Positions 6,132 through 6,235 of a DNA stretch of 6,235 bases are shown piece after piece. Each line of letters begins with the position of its first letter. Within the stretch, counting starts at the first letter, position 1. The notes beneath the pieces were generated by a model. The model saw only the letters and a program-made list of their open reading frames with translations, ran no database searches and had not been told where the DNA came from. Origin of the DNA: Dehalococcoidia bacterium (GTDB taxonomy: Bacteria; Chloroflexota; Dehalococcoidia; UBA2979); contig JABIST010000202.1 of the NCBI GenBank assembly GCA_018700215.1, positions 1-6,235 on the forward strand, written 5' to 3'. The position numbers were made by a program, and so were the translations under genes.

Positions 6132-6235
6132 CCAACCCATGCCGCGAGCTCCCGCGAGCGACCTTCACTCCCCCTCCACACCACCCCGTCCTCCGACACC
6201 CCCCAGCCTCGGGGGCCCACCCCCGGCTCCCGACC

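Larger units (their letters stand above)
5888..6235. other. GC-rich non-coding stretch with inverted repeats
   Basis: No reading frame here looks like a real gene. The longest minus-strand frame (6220-5915) is Arg/Gly/Trp-rich with no recognisable motif. The region should contain the GNAT promoter, but I find no clear -10/-35 pair. It holds three good hairpins and four copies of the heptamer CGCGAGC (6043, 6143 and 6153 direct, 6054 inverted). Confidence 0.55.

Noticed and set aside
5915..6220. 101-codon minus-strand frame as a hypothetical protein
   Set aside because: Composition is Arg/Gly/Trp-rich without motif and it overlaps several hairpins. No good ribosome site is present.

Overview
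The window is about 6.2 kb of high-GC bacterial DNA from an organism I cannot name with certainty. The gene content is a tandem-fused family III CoA-transferase, a TIGR00977-type citramalate synthase, two Nudix hydrolases and a GNAT acetyltransferase. With the very high GC and the wobble-position bias, this would suit an uncultured environmental lineage such as Chloroflexota of the SAR202/Dehalococcoidia kind. That placement is a low-confidence inference from gene style, not from a marker gene. No rRNA, tRNA, CRISPR array, insertion sequence or phage gene is visible.

Layout from left to right. Positions 1-2314, minus strand: a two-domain CaiB/BaiF-type CoA-transferase whose C-terminal end runs off the left edge of the window (771 codons present). 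Positions 2315-2408: a 94-bp gap with a GC hairpin just after the upstream gene and a TATGAT box before the CoA-transferase. Positions 2409-4082, minus strand: citramalate synthase (cimA). Positions 4083-4373: a divergent intergenic region with a perfect 14-bp palindrome, three imperfect direct repeats of 25-26 bp and a GC hairpin on the cimA side. Positions 4374-4895 and 4892-5410, plus strand: two paralogous Nudix hydrolases joined by an ATGA stop/start overlap. Positions 5417-5887, minus strand: a GNAT N-acetyltransferase, convergent with the second Nudix gene at a distance of 6 bp. Positions 5888-6235: GC-rich DNA with several inverted repeats and no gene I can support.

How the parts may work together. 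CimA condenses pyruvate with acetyl-CoA to (R)-citramalate, the entry to threonine-independent isoleucine synthesis. The CoA-transferase lies downstream on the same strand and could be co-transcribed or driven by its own promoter. Family III CoA-transferases acting on citramalate and mesaconate are known from Chloroflexus, so a link is conceivable but unproven. The tandem Nudix genes form a translationally coupled pair read divergently from cimA. The GNAT protein shows no obvious functional tie to its neighbours.

The most notable points are: (i) the fused CoA-transferase keeps the catalytic Asp only in its second half (Asp604) and has Tyr172 at the equivalent place in the first half; (ii) the coupled, duplicated Nudix pair; (iii) the palindrome plus triple repeat in the divergent control region. 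I do not see convincing evidence for a wholly new defence or mobile system here.
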